Shown: positions 9,339 through 18,673, counted from the first letter of the stretch. The stretch: DNA of 64,000 bases from Bacteroidaceae bacterium (GCA_024398515.1 JAKSIZ010000003.1:62001-126000), one strand, 5' to 3'. The notes: generated from the letters alone by a model not told the origin. Program-made: numbers and translations.

Positions 9339-9917
9339 TTAATGGCAATGTCCGCAACCGCAGTGATGATGTTGTCCGCAACCTCCGCCGCAATGTTCGT
9401 GGTCACACTCTTCATCACATTCATCGTTTGGTGCAAGCATACTGATGAATCCCCTTATTTCTGCATCAGTAGCATCGCGGTTGACGACAACAGTTCCCTT
9501 ATATTCAAGTGTTTCGCCTGCGAGTGGATGGTTGAAGTCCATTATAACATGCTCGTCAGTGACCTTGAGCACATGTCCGTCAAGGCGCATTCCGTCTTCG
9601 TTCTGCATAGGAACGTCAGCACCTTCATATATGTGGTCATTGTCGAAATGGCCATTAATCTGGAATATACTTCGGTCGAGAGTGAGTATTCTTTCCTTTT
9701 CTATTTCGCCGTAAGCCTGTTCTGGTTTAAGCTGAAAGCAGAAATTCTCGCCTGCTGCAAGTGGCACGATTTGTTTTTCAAACTCTTCAAGCGTATAGCC
9801 AAAACCGCTGATAAACGTGAATGTATTTGTCAACTCTGTTTTCTCACGAAGGTGTTTTCCGCTTTCATCTACGGAATAAAGTTCATACTGAACCGCAATA
9901 AATCTGTTCTTTTCCAT
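9339..9917 (-). CDS. slyD: FKBP-type peptidyl-prolyl isomerase, SlyD-like
   Basis: A cytoplasmic prolyl isomerase/chaperone of 192 residues. The FKBP fold is split by the insert-in-flap chaperone domain (residues ~70-125): '[16 protein letters not shown]' and 'PLAAGEN' come before it, '[19 protein letters not shown]' after it. The final ~28 residues are a His/Cys-rich tail ([20 protein letters not shown] and beyond) typical of SlyD proteins that bind nickel or other metals. It is immediately upstream of aroC on the same strand and ends at the terminator at 8246-8287, so both genes probably share a transcript. Confidence 0.92.
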   Translation of the reverse strand: MEKNRFIAVQYELYSVDESGKHLREKTELTNTFTFISGFGYTLEEFEKQIVPLAAGENFCFQLKPEQAYGEIEKERILTLDRSIFQINGHFDNDHIYEGADVPMQNEDGMRLDGHVLKVTDEHVIMDFNHPLAGETLEYKGTVVVNRDATDAEIRGFISMLAPNDECDEECDHEHCGGGCGQHHHCGCGHCH

Positions 9918-9955
9918 TCTTTTTTATTTTATTTTATCGTAATTATTATTTCTTT

Positions 9956-11653
9956 TTATGGTAAAACTGCTGGATCTGCAGCTGTGAAATTGTCCATCAT
10001 CAGTTGGAAATTCATCAAGTCCTCAAGTTTATGACGAGGTGCAGGGCAGCCTTTTGGCAGTTGTTTTTTTGAGAATTGCTGGAAGTACAGCAAGCATGCA
10101 TCGCGCCACCACCATGCATCTTTAGCCTGACGTTCGAACTTTGCCAGTTGTTCCTCATATATTTCAGCCCCAACGTATGGCTTCATCTTCTTCCAAGTCT
10201 TTACGAAACTCTCTGCTTTTTTCACTCCTTCATCGTAACGCAGGCACAGATTCTGCCATAGAGTCTTGCCGTTTTTCATCTTATAATCCCATGAAACATG
10301 GTGAAAGAAAAGCAACAAGTTCTCAGGACAGGTGTTTATGTCGTCATACATTGTCTGCAAAGGTTCTGGATATTGCGCCGTGTAGCCACTGCCATTTTTT
10401 GTTCTGTCAAAGCCCATTCCCCAATCATCTGCCTTGTGGTAATAGCGTGGAAGCCAATCCTCACGCAACCCTTTCACATAATACCAAGGCTCAGGACCAT
10501 AGTGATGGCCGCCGGCAAAGATGTGATGCAAGCCAAGTGGCATCATGTAATCCACACATGCTTCCCAACTTTCAAGCATAATTTTAGTCACGGACTTCAC
10601 AAACTTTTTGTCGTTCGACATAGTTTGCAGCATTTCATGTGCTAACTGTTCTGGCTGATTTTCCTTTGCATCGGTGTCTGACATGAACTTTCCAAACGCA
10701 ATCCAGTTAAAGACAGCAAAGCGATTGCCGCACATCGTAGGACAATCACCTACATTTGAGACTCCTGCCACAGCGTCAAAATGTATGCCGAAAGGCTTCA
10801 GGGTGTCGAAGAACTCACGCCATAATGTTGGCATGAACACCGTATGAATGCTTTCGCCAAGGTATTCCTGCGTCAATTGAAACTCAGGCATCAGCCTGGT
10901 TTTCTTCATTGCAAAGAACAATGCGCTGACTGGTTCGCGTGGTTGGAAGTCAATAGGACCATTCTTTATCTGAAGTATTACGTTGTCATGGAACTGTCCA
11001 TCGAGTGGAACAAACTCATTATATGCCTGACATGCACGGTCGGGACTGTTGGCAGCATACACAAAAGCCCTCCACATCACTAACCCTCCGTATGGTTTCA
11101 AAGCATCGGCAAGCATGTTGGCACCATCGGCATGAGTGCGTCCAAAGTCCATTGGACCTGGTTGTCCCTCGCTGTTTGCCTTGACCAAAAAGCCTCCGAA
11201 GTCAGGAATAAGCGAATAAATCTCCGCAGCCTTGTCCTTCCACCACTTCCTCACTCCTTCGTCGAGAGGGTCGGCAGTATCGAGTTCACCCAAAGCCTTA
11301 GGCGAAGCGAAGTTCACCGACAAATACACCTTAATATTATATACACGCAAAATATCGGCAATTTCTTTCACGCCTTCGAGGATTTCACGTGTCATCATCT
11401 TCGGACTTGCGTTTACATTGTTCAGCACAGTACCATTGATGCCCGCCTTTTGGTTTGTCTTGGCATACTGCACAATGGTTGTCGGATTAAAGTCAACCTT
11501 ACCTTTGCTGAAAAAGATAGACCTTCCAGCATACCCACGTTCGATAGTTCCGTCGAGGTTATCCCAATGGTTCAAAAGTCGCAAACCTATATTGTCAGCC
11601 CACATAACTTGCATGGCCAACAATGCCAATATAAATGTTACGAATCGTTTCAT
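9956..11653 (-). CDS. Secreted alpha-glucuronidase (GH67) lacking the N-terminal domain
   Basis: Should release (4-O-methyl)glucuronic acid from xylan-derived oligosaccharides. Start set at 11653 (MKRFVTFILALLAMQVMWA, a signal peptide); the in-frame ATG at 11671 lies inside the promoter -7 box. After the signal comes the GH67 catalytic barrel (NHWDNLDGTIERGYAGRSIF, then 'QLTQEYLGES' near residue 265, and 'PLGLHHIFAGGHHYGPEPW') and the C-terminal helical domain ('WWRDACLLYFQQFS'). It is 565 residues against about 680-730 for characterised GH67 enzymes. The ~120-residue N-terminal beta domain that normally precedes the barrel is absent. Its promoter shares an 18-of-19-bp spacer with that of the beta-helix gene at 18426. 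Confidence 0.85.
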   Translation of the reverse strand: MKRFVTFILALLAMQVMWADNIGLRLLNHWDNLDGTIERGYAGRSIFFSKGKVDFNPTTIVQYAKTNQKAGINGTVLNNVNASPKMMTREILEGVKEIADILRVYNIKVYLSVNFASPKALGELDTADPLDEGVRKWWKDKAAEIYSLIPDFGGFLVKANSEGQPGPMDFGRTHADGANMLADALKPYGGLVMWRAFVYAANSPDRACQAYNEFVPLDGQFHDNVILQIKNGPIDFQPREPVSALFFAMKKTRLMPEFQLTQEYLGESIHTVFMPTLWREFFDTLKPFGIHFDAVAGVSNVGDCPTMCGNRFAVFNWIAFGKFMSDTDAKENQPEQLAHEMLQTMSNDKKFVKSVTKIMLESWEACVDYMMPLGLHHIFAGGHHYGPEPWYYVKGLREDWLPRYYHKADDWGMGFDRTKNGSGYTAQYPEPLQTMYDDINTCPENLLLFFHHVSWDYKMKNGKTLWQNLCLRYDEGVKKAESFVKTWKKMKPYVGAEIYEEQLAKFERQAKDAWWWRDACLLYFQQFSKKQLPKGCPAPRHKLEDLMNFQLMMDNFTAADPAVLP

Positions 11654-11657
11654 ATTG

Positions 11658-11724
11658 CAAAGATAATGCAAATCGAAGACAATACAAAATAAAAGCCGAA
11701 GATTTTTATTTTTATTGTTGAGAT
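11658..11724 (-). promoter_or_regulatory. Promoter of the GH67 gene, with shared upstream block
   Basis: On the minus strand TTTG (11688-11685), 19 bp, then TATCTTTG (11665-11658). The -7 box ends only 4 bp before the ATG at 11653, implying a leaderless or nearly leaderless mRNA. The 19-bp spacer is almost identical to that at 18459-18477. A second shared block, ATCTCAACAAT, lies ~26 bp upstream (11724-11714). Confidence 0.7.
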
Positions 11725-11827
11725 ATAGCTTAATGTAGAGTGACTAACGCTTTGTCTATATAAGAACTTGGCATTTTTTTTAGAATCGGTTTTAAACCTT
11801 TGTCGTTTGCTGTCGTCTAACTCATGT

Positions 11828-14791
11828 ATGTACACGAACCGAAACATTTATTATGCCTTACTGATAGCATTGCTTTCGTTGCTGTCAGTCAATTCTTCTT
11901 TTGCCCAAAAGGCAGACAATTCAACCTATAGGATTACCGGTCAAATACTCGACTTGCAGGATTATTCTCCTTTGCAAAGCGTCACTGTGAGACTACTGAA
12001 CGAAGATTCCACGCTGGTGACGAATACCCTGACCAACGATAATGGTCAGTATTCGTTCAACGTTCCGAAGAAGAAAAACACGTATATCATCAAGGCGTCG
12101 ATGGTGGGATTCCTCACTATATGCAAGAGCGTGCGTGTGATGGGAAAGACAACCAAGGTGGAGTCAATCCGACTGAGCGAGGACGCGAAAATGCTTGCTA
12201 ACGTCGAGGTTACTGGCAATCTGCCTAAGGTGCAGGCAGTTGAGGACACGCTGGTCTATAACTCCGATGCCTTCCGCTTGCCTGACGGTTCCGTGCTCGA
12301 AGAACTTATCGAGCGCATCCCGGGTGCTGAGGTGGAAGACGGAAAGGTGACCATCAACGGACGTGAGGTGAAGAAGATCCTGCTCGATGGCAAGGAGTTC
12401 TTTGTCGGCGATATGGAGACGGCACTCAAGAACATTCCTACTACGATTATCGACAAGATAAAACACTACGACGAGAAGTCGGATATGGCCAAGGTGACAG
12501 GCATTGACGATGGTCAGGAGCAGGCGGTGATTGACGTGAAGATAAAGAAGGGAATGAACATCGGCTACAATGTGAATGCCGACCTTTCGTATGGTACCGA
12601 GCATCGCTATGCCGAGCGACTCAATGCCAATTTCTTCCGCGACAATATGAAACTGTCGGTCTTTGGCAATGCCAACAATGCCAACGGACGTTCCACCCCA
12701 GGACGTGGAGCCCGCGGTGGTGGAGGTGGCGAGAGGGTGCGCAAGAATTTCGGTACAAACCTCAACTTCGACGACAAGAAGAAACTGCGCATTGACGGTA
12801 ACCTCCGATGGAATCACAACGACAATGAGTCGCACAGCAGGTCGTCATCGGAGAGTTTCGTAAGGAAAAACGGTGCCTTCTCCAACCGTGAATCGCTCAA
12901 CAACGGACGCTCAAACGGCTGGAACACTGAGTGGCGAATAGAATGGAAACCGACTGAGGACTGGAACATCCAGTTCCGCCCGACGGCAAGCATATCAACT
13001 TCCGACAACCTGCAACGCTCGTGGAACGGTTCGTTCAATGCCGACCCATACAAATATATGAGCGACCCGCTGAACCAGATGGCGACGTTAGATGACAAGG
13101 ACTCAATCCGGGTAAACAGCGGAGACAACTTGGGCATCAACTATTCGGAGTCGAAAAATGTGGGAATGTCAATGCAGGTGAACCGTAAGTTTGGAGACAA
13201 GGGCAGAAACCTTACCGTCCGCCTTGACGGGTCGTACGGCAGAAACGAGGGCAATAGTATCTCCAAAAACACTACACATTATTATAAACTGCGTGGCATC
13301 GATGGCAACGACTCGGTGAGATACACAAACAGATACAACGAATCGCCTTCGGACAACAGGAACTTCACAGCGCAGGTTTCCTATAGTGAACCGATAATGA
13401 CCAACACTTTCCTGCAGTTCTCATATACGTTTGCCTACAGATACAACAACAATAACCGTGACACGTACGACTTCCGTGATCTGGGTGGAAACTTCGGAAA
13501 AGATGTGGAACCGGCATACCGTTCGTGGGATGAATATCTGACAGACAACTATCAGAAGTATCTTGACGACTCGCTGTCGAGCTATTCCAAGCAGACAAAC
13601 TACATACATACACTCGACCTTGGTCTGCGTATTGTGAGGGACAGGTTTAATCTTTCTGTCGGAGGGCGATGGACTCCTCAGACGCAGCATTTCATGCGCG
13701 ACTATCTGAACAAGGATATTGACGTGACGCGAACGACTTACAACATAAGTCCGACGTTCACGTTCCGCTACAGATTCTCGGGGCAGCATACCCTCAATAT
13801 GGACTACCACGGCAATACTTCGCAGCCAGGCATCACCCAGCTCCTCGACATCAAGGATGATTCCAACCCGCAGAACATCTCGCTCGGTAATCCGAATCTG
13901 AAACCATCATACACCAACAACTTCAACCTGCGCTATAACCTTTACATCATGGAGCGCAGACAGTCGGTTGCGGCAAATGTGAGCTATCAGACAACGTCGA
14001 ACAGCATTTCAAACGCTACGACATACGATGATGTGTCAGGTGCGAGAACTACACGCCCTGAGAATATCAACGGCAACTGGAACATCGGCGGTTACTTCCA
14101 GTTTACTTCGGCACTCGACAAGGCTGCAAACTGGAACTTCACCACTTCAACCGATGTGAGATATAACAACCACGTGGCATACGTAAACCTCAACAAGTCG
14201 GTTGACGTGGAGAAGAACTACACGAAATCAACCAACCTGGGCGAGCGTTTGTCGGGTTCATTCCGTAACACTTGGCTTGAGGTGGAAGTGAACGGTCGCT
14301 GCAGCTATTCAAATGTGAAGAACGCACTGCAGTCAACGGGCAACAGCAATACGTGGTTGTATTCCTATGGTTGTTCGTTCAATGTGAAACTGCCGTGGGG
14401 AATGATTCTCGACACAAACGTAAACCAACAGTCACGCCGAGGCTATGCCGATGCGTCGTTCAACACGAATGAGTTTATATGGAACGGACAGATTTCGCAG
14501 GAACTGCTGCCAAAGAGGAAGCTCGTTGTCACGCTTCAGTTCTACGACATCCTGCATAAGCAGAGCAACTTCTCGCGTCAGATAAACGAAAACTCCCGCA
14601 GTGACTCGTGGAACAATTCAATCAACTCGTATGCAATGCTTCACGTGATTTACCAACTCAGGAATTTCGGAGGCAAGTACGGTCGTGGCAACCAAGGTGG
14701 TGGCCAGCGTGGCGGCAATGGTGGTGGTCAGCGTGGTGGCTATGGTGGTGGTCAGCGTGGTGGCAATGGCGGTGGCCAGCGTGGCGATTAG
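11828..14791 (+). CDS. TonB-receptor-like outer-membrane barrel with Gly-rich tail
   Basis: A 987-residue outer-membrane protein starting at ATG 11828, which precedes the signal peptide (ALLIALLSLLSVNSSFAQ). Residues ~30-120 form a carboxypeptidase-regulatory-like beta-sandwich (YRITGQILDLQDYSPLQSVT), residues ~125-230 a plug-like region ('RLPDGSVLEELIERIPGAEV', 'KKILLDGKEFF'), and the rest a large barrel ('NLNFDDKKKLRIDGNLRWN' and many aromatic-alternating strands). It matches the Bacteroidetes outer-membrane beta-barrel family related to TonB-dependent receptors. I see no SusD partner next to it. The tail is made of repeated GGGQRGGN/Y units. It is divergent from the GH67 gene. The substrate is unknown. 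Confidence 0.8.
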   Translation: MYTNRNIYYALLIALLSLLSVNSSFAQKADNSTYRITGQILDLQDYSPLQSVTVRLLNEDSTLVTNTLTNDNGQYSFNVPKKKNTYIIKASMVGFLTICKSVRVMGKTTKVESIRLSEDAKMLANVEVTGNLPKVQAVEDTLVYNSDAFRLPDGSVLEELIERIPGAEVEDGKVTINGREVKKILLDGKEFFVGDMETALKNIPTTIIDKIKHYDEKSDMAKVTGIDDGQEQAVIDVKIKKGMNIGYNVNADLSYGTEHRYAERLNANFFRDNMKLSVFGNANNANGRSTPGRGARGGGGGERVRKNFGTNLNFDDKKKLRIDGNLRWNHNDNESHSRSSSESFVRKNGAFSNRESLNNGRSNGWNTEWRIEWKPTEDWNIQFRPTASISTSDNLQRSWNGSFNADPYKYMSDPLNQMATLDDKDSIRVNSGDNLGINYSESKNVGMSMQVNRKFGDKGRNLTVRLDGSYGRNEGNSISKNTTHYYKLRGIDGNDSVRYTNRYNESPSDNRNFTAQVSYSEPIMTNTFLQFSYTFAYRYNNNNRDTYDFRDLGGNFGKDVEPAYRSWDEYLTDNYQKYLDDSLSSYSKQTNYIHTLDLGLRIVRDRFNLSVGGRWTPQTQHFMRDYLNKDIDVTRTTYNISPTFTFRYRFSGQHTLNMDYHGNTSQPGITQLLDIKDDSNPQNISLGNPNLKPSYTNNFNLRYNLYIMERRQSVAANVSYQTTSNSISNATTYDDVSGARTTRPENINGNWNIGGYFQFTSALDKAANWNFTTSTDVRYNNHVAYVNLNKSVDVEKNYTKSTNLGERLSGSFRNTWLEVEVNGRCSYSNVKNALQSTGNSNTWLYSYGCSFNVKLPWGMILDTNVNQQSRRGYADASFNTNEFIWNGQISQELLPKRKLVVTLQFYDILHKQSNFSRQINENSRSDSWNNSINSYAMLHVIYQLRNFGGKYGRGNQGGGQRGGNGGGQRGGYGGGQRGGNGGGQRGD
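14696..14788 (+). repeat. 24-bp tandem repeat encoding GGGQRGG(N/Y)
   Basis: Four in-frame units of an 8-residue motif (GGGQRGGN, GGGQRGGY, GGGQRGGN, GGGQRGD) at the very end of the barrel protein. The DNA units are near-identical, so replication slippage could change their number without breaking the frame. Confidence 0.9.
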
Positions 14792-14877
14792 CCTTTCTAT
14801 CGTTTGCAACGTCAAAAAACGACCTTCATACTCGACAAAAAACAGCATAGTTTTTTTTAGTTGTGCAATTTATTTAG

Positions 14878-14885
14878 TAACTTTG
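14878..14885 (+). promoter_or_regulatory. -7 box TAACTTTG in front of miaB
   Basis: TAACTTTG at 14878-14885 matches the Bacteroidetes -7 consensus and lies only 8 bp before the miaB ATG. The -33 element is poor (only a T run). If used, the transcript has a leader of about 5 nt. Confidence 0.45.
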
Positions 14886-14893
14886 CAGCCGAT

Positions 14894-16234
14894 ATGAAAA
14901 AACTTTTTATTGAAACATACGGTTGCCAGATGAACGTGGCAGACAGTGAGGTCGTCGCTTCGATTATGCGCATGGCCGACTATGAGATATGCGAGGACAT
15001 AAACGAAGCAGATGCTATATTCCTGAACACTTGTTCTGTACGAGATAATGCAGAACAGAAGATCCTTAATCGACTTGAAGCTCTCCACAACTTGCAGCAT
15101 ACACGACGTGGAGAACTGTGTAAGCGTCCGCTACTTGGAGTGTTGGGGTGCATGGCACAAAGGGTAAAAGAGCAACTCATTGCCAATCATTATGCCAACC
15201 TTGTTGCTGGTCCTGATTCGTATCTTTCACTGCCAGAACTTATTGCACAGGCTGAAGCTGGCAACGATGCTATAAACGTGGAACTATCATTAGACGAAAC
15301 CTACCACGATGTTGTGCCTGAACGTCTTTGCACAGGAAGCATCGGTGGATTCGTGAGCATCACCCGTGGCTGCAATAATTTCTGCCATTACTGCATCGTA
15401 CCTTACACTCGTGGTCGTGAACGTAGCCGCGACGTGACAAGCATACTGCGTGAAGTTGCCGACCTGAAAGAAAAGGGTTACAAGGAAGTAACGCTACTTG
15501 GACAGAACGTGAATAGTTATTGCTTCATTGGCGATGATGGGACTCGTGTTGGATTCCCAGAACTTCTCCGCACCGTGGCACAAAGCCAACCGACGATGCG
15601 CATTCGTTTCACAACATCGCATCCTAAAGACATGAGCGACGAGACACTCCATGTCATTGCTGAAGAGCCAAACATTTGCCATTCCATACACTTGCCATTC
15701 CAGAGTGGAAGCAACAAGATTCTGAAACTCATGAACCGCAAATACACTCGCGAATGGTATCTTGACCGTGTGGCAGCCATTCGCCGCATTATCCCTGACT
15801 GTGGACTTAGCACCGATGTCTTCGTTGGCTATCATGATGAGACGGAAGAAGATTTCCAGAACACTATTAGCCTGATGCAAGAAGTAGGCTTTGACTCGGC
15901 ATTCATGTTCAAGTATTCCGAGCGACCAAATACTTATGCAGCCAAGCATCTGCCTGACAACGTGACAGAAGAAACAAAACTCCGTCGTCTTTCTGAACTC
16001 ATTGAGATGCAAACACAAATGTCGGCAAAGCGCAATGCAGAGTGCATAGGCAAGACATACGAGGTATTGGTAGAAGGTTTCAGCAAGCGTTCCCGCACTC
16101 AATTATTCGGTCGCACAAGTCAAAACAAGGTTATAGTCTTCGACAAAGGCACACATCACATTGGTGATTTGGTGATGTGCAAGGTCACGTCTTCTACCAG
16201 TGCCACACTAATGGGTGAGGAGGTTTTCCAATAA
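14894..16234 (+). CDS. miaB: tRNA-2-methylthio-N6-dimethylallyladenosine synthase
   Basis: A radical-SAM methylthiotransferase that adds the 2-methylthio group to i6A37 of tRNAs. Start chosen at 14894 (MKKLFIETYGCQMN), the canonical N-terminus. Cysteines for the auxiliary cluster are visible in the N-terminal domain (YGCQMN, LNTCSVRD, VLGCMAQR). The SAM-cluster motif is C-N-N-F-C-H-Y-C after 'ITRGCNNFC', followed by 'GRERSRD', and the protein ends in a TRAM domain ('TYEVLVEGFSKRS'). About 446 residues, normal for MiaB. Its 3' end overlaps the convergent phosphatase gene by 27 bp. Confidence 0.95.
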   Translation: MKKLFIETYGCQMNVADSEVVASIMRMADYEICEDINEADAIFLNTCSVRDNAEQKILNRLEALHNLQHTRRGELCKRPLLGVLGCMAQRVKEQLIANHYANLVAGPDSYLSLPELIAQAEAGNDAINVELSLDETYHDVVPERLCTGSIGGFVSITRGCNNFCHYCIVPYTRGRERSRDVTSILREVADLKEKGYKEVTLLGQNVNSYCFIGDDGTRVGFPELLRTVAQSQPTMRIRFTTSHPKDMSDETLHVIAEEPNICHSIHLPFQSGSNKILKLMNRKYTREWYLDRVAAIRRIIPDCGLSTDVFVGYHDETEEDFQNTISLMQEVGFDSAFMFKYSERPNTYAAKHLPDNVTEETKLRRLSELIEMQTQMSAKRNAECIGKTYEVLVEGFSKRSRTQLFGRTSQNKVIVFDKGTHHIGDLVMCKVTSSTSATLMGEEVFQ

Positions 16235-16666
16235 TCCTTCACATCCAGCAACGACATCGCGGTAAGTTTTCTCGAAATCTCCAGTGTACCATGGGTCGGC
16301 AACGTCGCGATCTTCATGGGCGTATGACATCATCGTATGCACTTTCCCTTGTACGTCGTCGCCGATAATCCATTTCATCCACCGCAGATTGCTGCGATCC
16401 ATCACTATTATCAAGTCATAGTAGTCGTAGTCGGCTGCTGTCATCTTGCGTGCTGTCTTCGACTTGTCGAATGGAATACCGTGACCGTTAAGGCATCGGC
16501 GTGCTGGCGGATAGATAGGATTGCCGTATTCCTCATCTGAGACTGCGGCTGATTCTATATAGAATTCTCCGTCAACACCACGCTCCTTGACCATCGCCTT
16601 GAATATAAACTCAGCCATAGGACTGCGACAGATGTTGCCGTGGCAAACAAATAATATCTTTTTCAT
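16208..16666 (-). CDS. Low-molecular-weight protein tyrosine phosphatase
   Basis: A cytoplasmic phosphatase of 152 residues. The start at 16666 (MKKILFVCHGNICRSPMAEF) gives the standard N-terminus with the catalytic loop C-x5-R-S (CHGNICRS, residues 8-15). The general-acid aspartate motif is 'VADPWYTGDF'. Its ATG overlaps the stop of the upstream beta-helix gene (ATGA, 4 bp), which implies translational coupling. Its 3' end runs 27 bp into miaB on the opposite strand. Possible roles are control of a tyrosine kinase or exopolysaccharide synthesis; no such partner is in the window. Confidence 0.92.
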   Translation of the reverse strand: MKKILFVCHGNICRSPMAEFIFKAMVKERGVDGEFYIESAAVSDEEYGNPIYPPARRCLNGHGIPFDKSKTARKMTAADYDYYDLIIVMDRSNLRWMKWIIGDDVQGKVHTMMSYAHEDRDVADPWYTGDFEKTYRDVVAGCEGLLENLLTH

Positions 16667-18426
16667 TGTTTCTTCCTGATGCCTGCTGCGGCTTTTATCG
16701 TGGCTGATACTTGCGGACCATTGTTCTCCCAGACATTGCAAGGACCATTTGCATTTTGCAGATATTTCTCTGATGGAGTCCAATTATCCTTTACCGTGAT
16801 GTACGAACTGCCCTCATCCGTATATAGATAGAACCAATGATTCGGGTCATGAACATACGAAGGAGTACAGATATCGCTCACTACATTCTCCAAAATCTTC
16901 GTCCCAGGTTGTGCTCCGAGAGTATAGATACCTGCAGTATCATACATGTGCTTGGCATAATGCGTGATGAGATTGCCGCACACAAGATTGTTTTTCATAC
17001 AGCAAACCTGTCTGTTCCATCCCCATCCCAACGATATTCCCGTATATGAGACATCACTTATGTCGTTGTGCTCGATGCTGATGTTTTTCACCCATCCTGC
17101 ACCAATGCCTATGCATCCCCAGTCTTCGTTGGCTGCATCGCTTATCATATTATCTGCTATCACCAGCCCGTCGCACACTTCTCTTTCGTCTGTAGGAGCG
17201 TATGCTATGTGCTGTTCGTGACCTTCCGGACCGAATGTACCGGCAAGGATGCCACTTCCACCAATGTCGGTGAACTTACATCCCGATACTTCGCCACCTT
17301 TTATATATAGATGAAAGTCCAATGCCGTAGAGGCAAAGTGAGTAAACTGGCAATTGCGAAACGCCATCTTATCGGCATGGTTTATGCTTACCGCAGCCGC
17401 TGGTCGGCCTACCCATCCTTGATTGTCGAGTTTATGATTGTCCTTACGCTCCATCTTTGGCTTCAACTTATAGGCTTCTGTCATATACATGCCTGCCTGC
17501 AAAGGTGCATGACCCTCGTACGTCGGTCGCATCCATGTGGCATATTCAAAGCCTACGCCTTCTATCAACACGCTATTGACACGGTTATCGGCAGTGCCTT
17601 CTGTCTTTAATAAAGTCTCAACGGCAGGCACTTCTACATCCATCTCATTAGGGTTCTCGCCCTTCCTCGGCAAATAGAATATCTTTCTTATGCGTTCATC
17701 AAGATACCACTCGCCTTCACTGTCAAGCAAATCCTTTGAGTTTGTCAGATAGAAAGCAGAATTATGCCCATCGGTAGTAACCATTGGCGATGGCCACGGA
17801 TGCATGAAGTGTACATGACTTTCAGGGTTATGGAAATATACGGCAGCACTGTCGCCCATCATCTCTATCGTCTTGATGCGCAGGTTTGCTATGCACCACA
17901 TCTCATGTAACACCATCTCCACACCTTCAATGTTCTTCAATCTCTTCACTGCTTCAGCCGGAACATAGAGGCACTCCTTCTTTTTATCCATCGAAAGTAT
18001 GCGATGCATCTTCTCGAAGTCATCGACGTCGCGTGCTCTCTGAGCCTTCCGTCCGTCAATCCACATCTGCCGGAAACAAAGCGGACGACCATTGAACATA
18101 GGTTGATCAGCCACATACATCTTCCCCTGGCGTTTCCATCCTGTCACTCTTACTCCGCCACTTATCGTAGCTCCTTGCTCGCCAATGATGTGAACGCCAC
18201 TATCCTCTGGACGGAGAATTATGCTCTGCACCAAGCGGTGTTCGCCTTGCAGCAAGCGTATCACGGTTTGCGACGAGTCGCCATGAATCTTATCCATACG
18301 CCCCTGTTGCAACGCAGCCTCAATGGCAAAAGCATTACTCGGTGCTACCACATATTCCTTAGCCCCTGCGCCCACACTCACCATGAGCAAACACAAGGCA
18401 ATAAAAAAGCAATTATATCTTTTCAT
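16663..18426 (-). CDS. Secreted right-handed beta-helix carbohydrate-active enzyme (GH141/GH120-like)
   Basis: A 587-residue protein with a signal peptide (FFIALCLLMVSVGAGA). The N-terminal half has 'IRLLQGEHRLVQSIIL' and 'ISGGVRVTGWKRQGKMYVA', a front beta domain seen in Bacteroidetes beta-helix glycosidases. From residue ~260 on, helix turns are clear ('VLIEGVGFEYATWM', 'MAFRNCQFTHFASTAL', 'GLVIADNMISDAANEDWGCI', 'ISIEHNDISDVSYTGIS', 'LGWGWN'). The 'YTGISLGWGW' block recalls GH141-type enzymes, though GH120 xylosidase-like activity is also possible. A promoter near-identical to that of the GH67 gene suggests a joint role in glucuronoxylan or pectin breakdown. It is coupled to the phosphatase gene downstream, which is odd for a secreted hydrolase. 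Confidence 0.7.
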   Translation of the reverse strand: MKRYNCFFIALCLLMVSVGAGAKEYVVAPSNAFAIEAALQQGRMDKIHGDSSQTVIRLLQGEHRLVQSIILRPEDSGVHIIGEQGATISGGVRVTGWKRQGKMYVADQPMFNGRPLCFRQMWIDGRKAQRARDVDDFEKMHRILSMDKKKECLYVPAEAVKRLKNIEGVEMVLHEMWCIANLRIKTIEMMGDSAAVYFHNPESHVHFMHPWPSPMVTTDGHNSAFYLTNSKDLLDSEGEWYLDERIRKIFYLPRKGENPNEMDVEVPAVETLLKTEGTADNRVNSVLIEGVGFEYATWMRPTYEGHAPLQAGMYMTEAYKLKPKMERKDNHKLDNQGWVGRPAAAVSINHADKMAFRNCQFTHFASTALDFHLYIKGGEVSGCKFTDIGGSGILAGTFGPEGHEQHIAYAPTDEREVCDGLVIADNMISDAANEDWGCIGIGAGWVKNISIEHNDISDVSYTGISLGWGWNRQVCCMKNNLVCGNLITHYAKHMYDTAGIYTLGAQPGTKILENVVSDICTPSYVHDPNHWFYLYTDEGSSYITVKDNWTPSEKYLQNANGPCNVWENNGPQVSATIKAAAGIRKKQ

Positions 18427-18450
18427 CGTTTCTTGAAGTTTTATGCGTTA

Positions 18451-18516
18451 CAAAGTTAGTGCAAATCGAAGACAATACAAAGAAAAAACAAAGTTTTTTG
18501 CTTTTATTGTTGAGAT
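18451..18516 (-). promoter_or_regulatory. Promoter of the beta-helix gene, twin of the GH67 promoter
   Basis: On the minus strand TTTG (18481-18478), 19 bp, TAACTTTG (18458-18451), with the ATG at 18426 leaving a ~20-nt leader. Spacer TATTGTCTTCGATTTGCAC differs from that at 11666-11684 by one base. The upstream block ATCTCAACAAT (18516-18506) is also shared at the same distance. Confidence 0.75.
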
Positions 18517-18673
18517 GCAGCCTATCTAGCCTAAGTTCTTGCAGTCGGGCAAGCCCTTTGTGCAAGCGGCAAGCCGATAACGACGCAGTCAAAGATGTCT
18601 GTTCGCAGATCGTTTGTTGAAACAACCGTATAACCTTAAAACCTCATAACCTCATCCTACACCTTATTAATAA

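Noticed and set aside
9290..9345. CCCCTTTGGGG and AGGGGC repeats between slyD and aroC as a terminator
   Set aside because: The stem is short and no T-run follows on the minus strand; the real terminator is after aroC at 8246-8287.
9272..9436. 55-residue N-terminal extension of AroC
   Set aside because: It runs through intergenic DNA and the end of slyD; conserved AroC proteins begin at MN(T/S)FGN.
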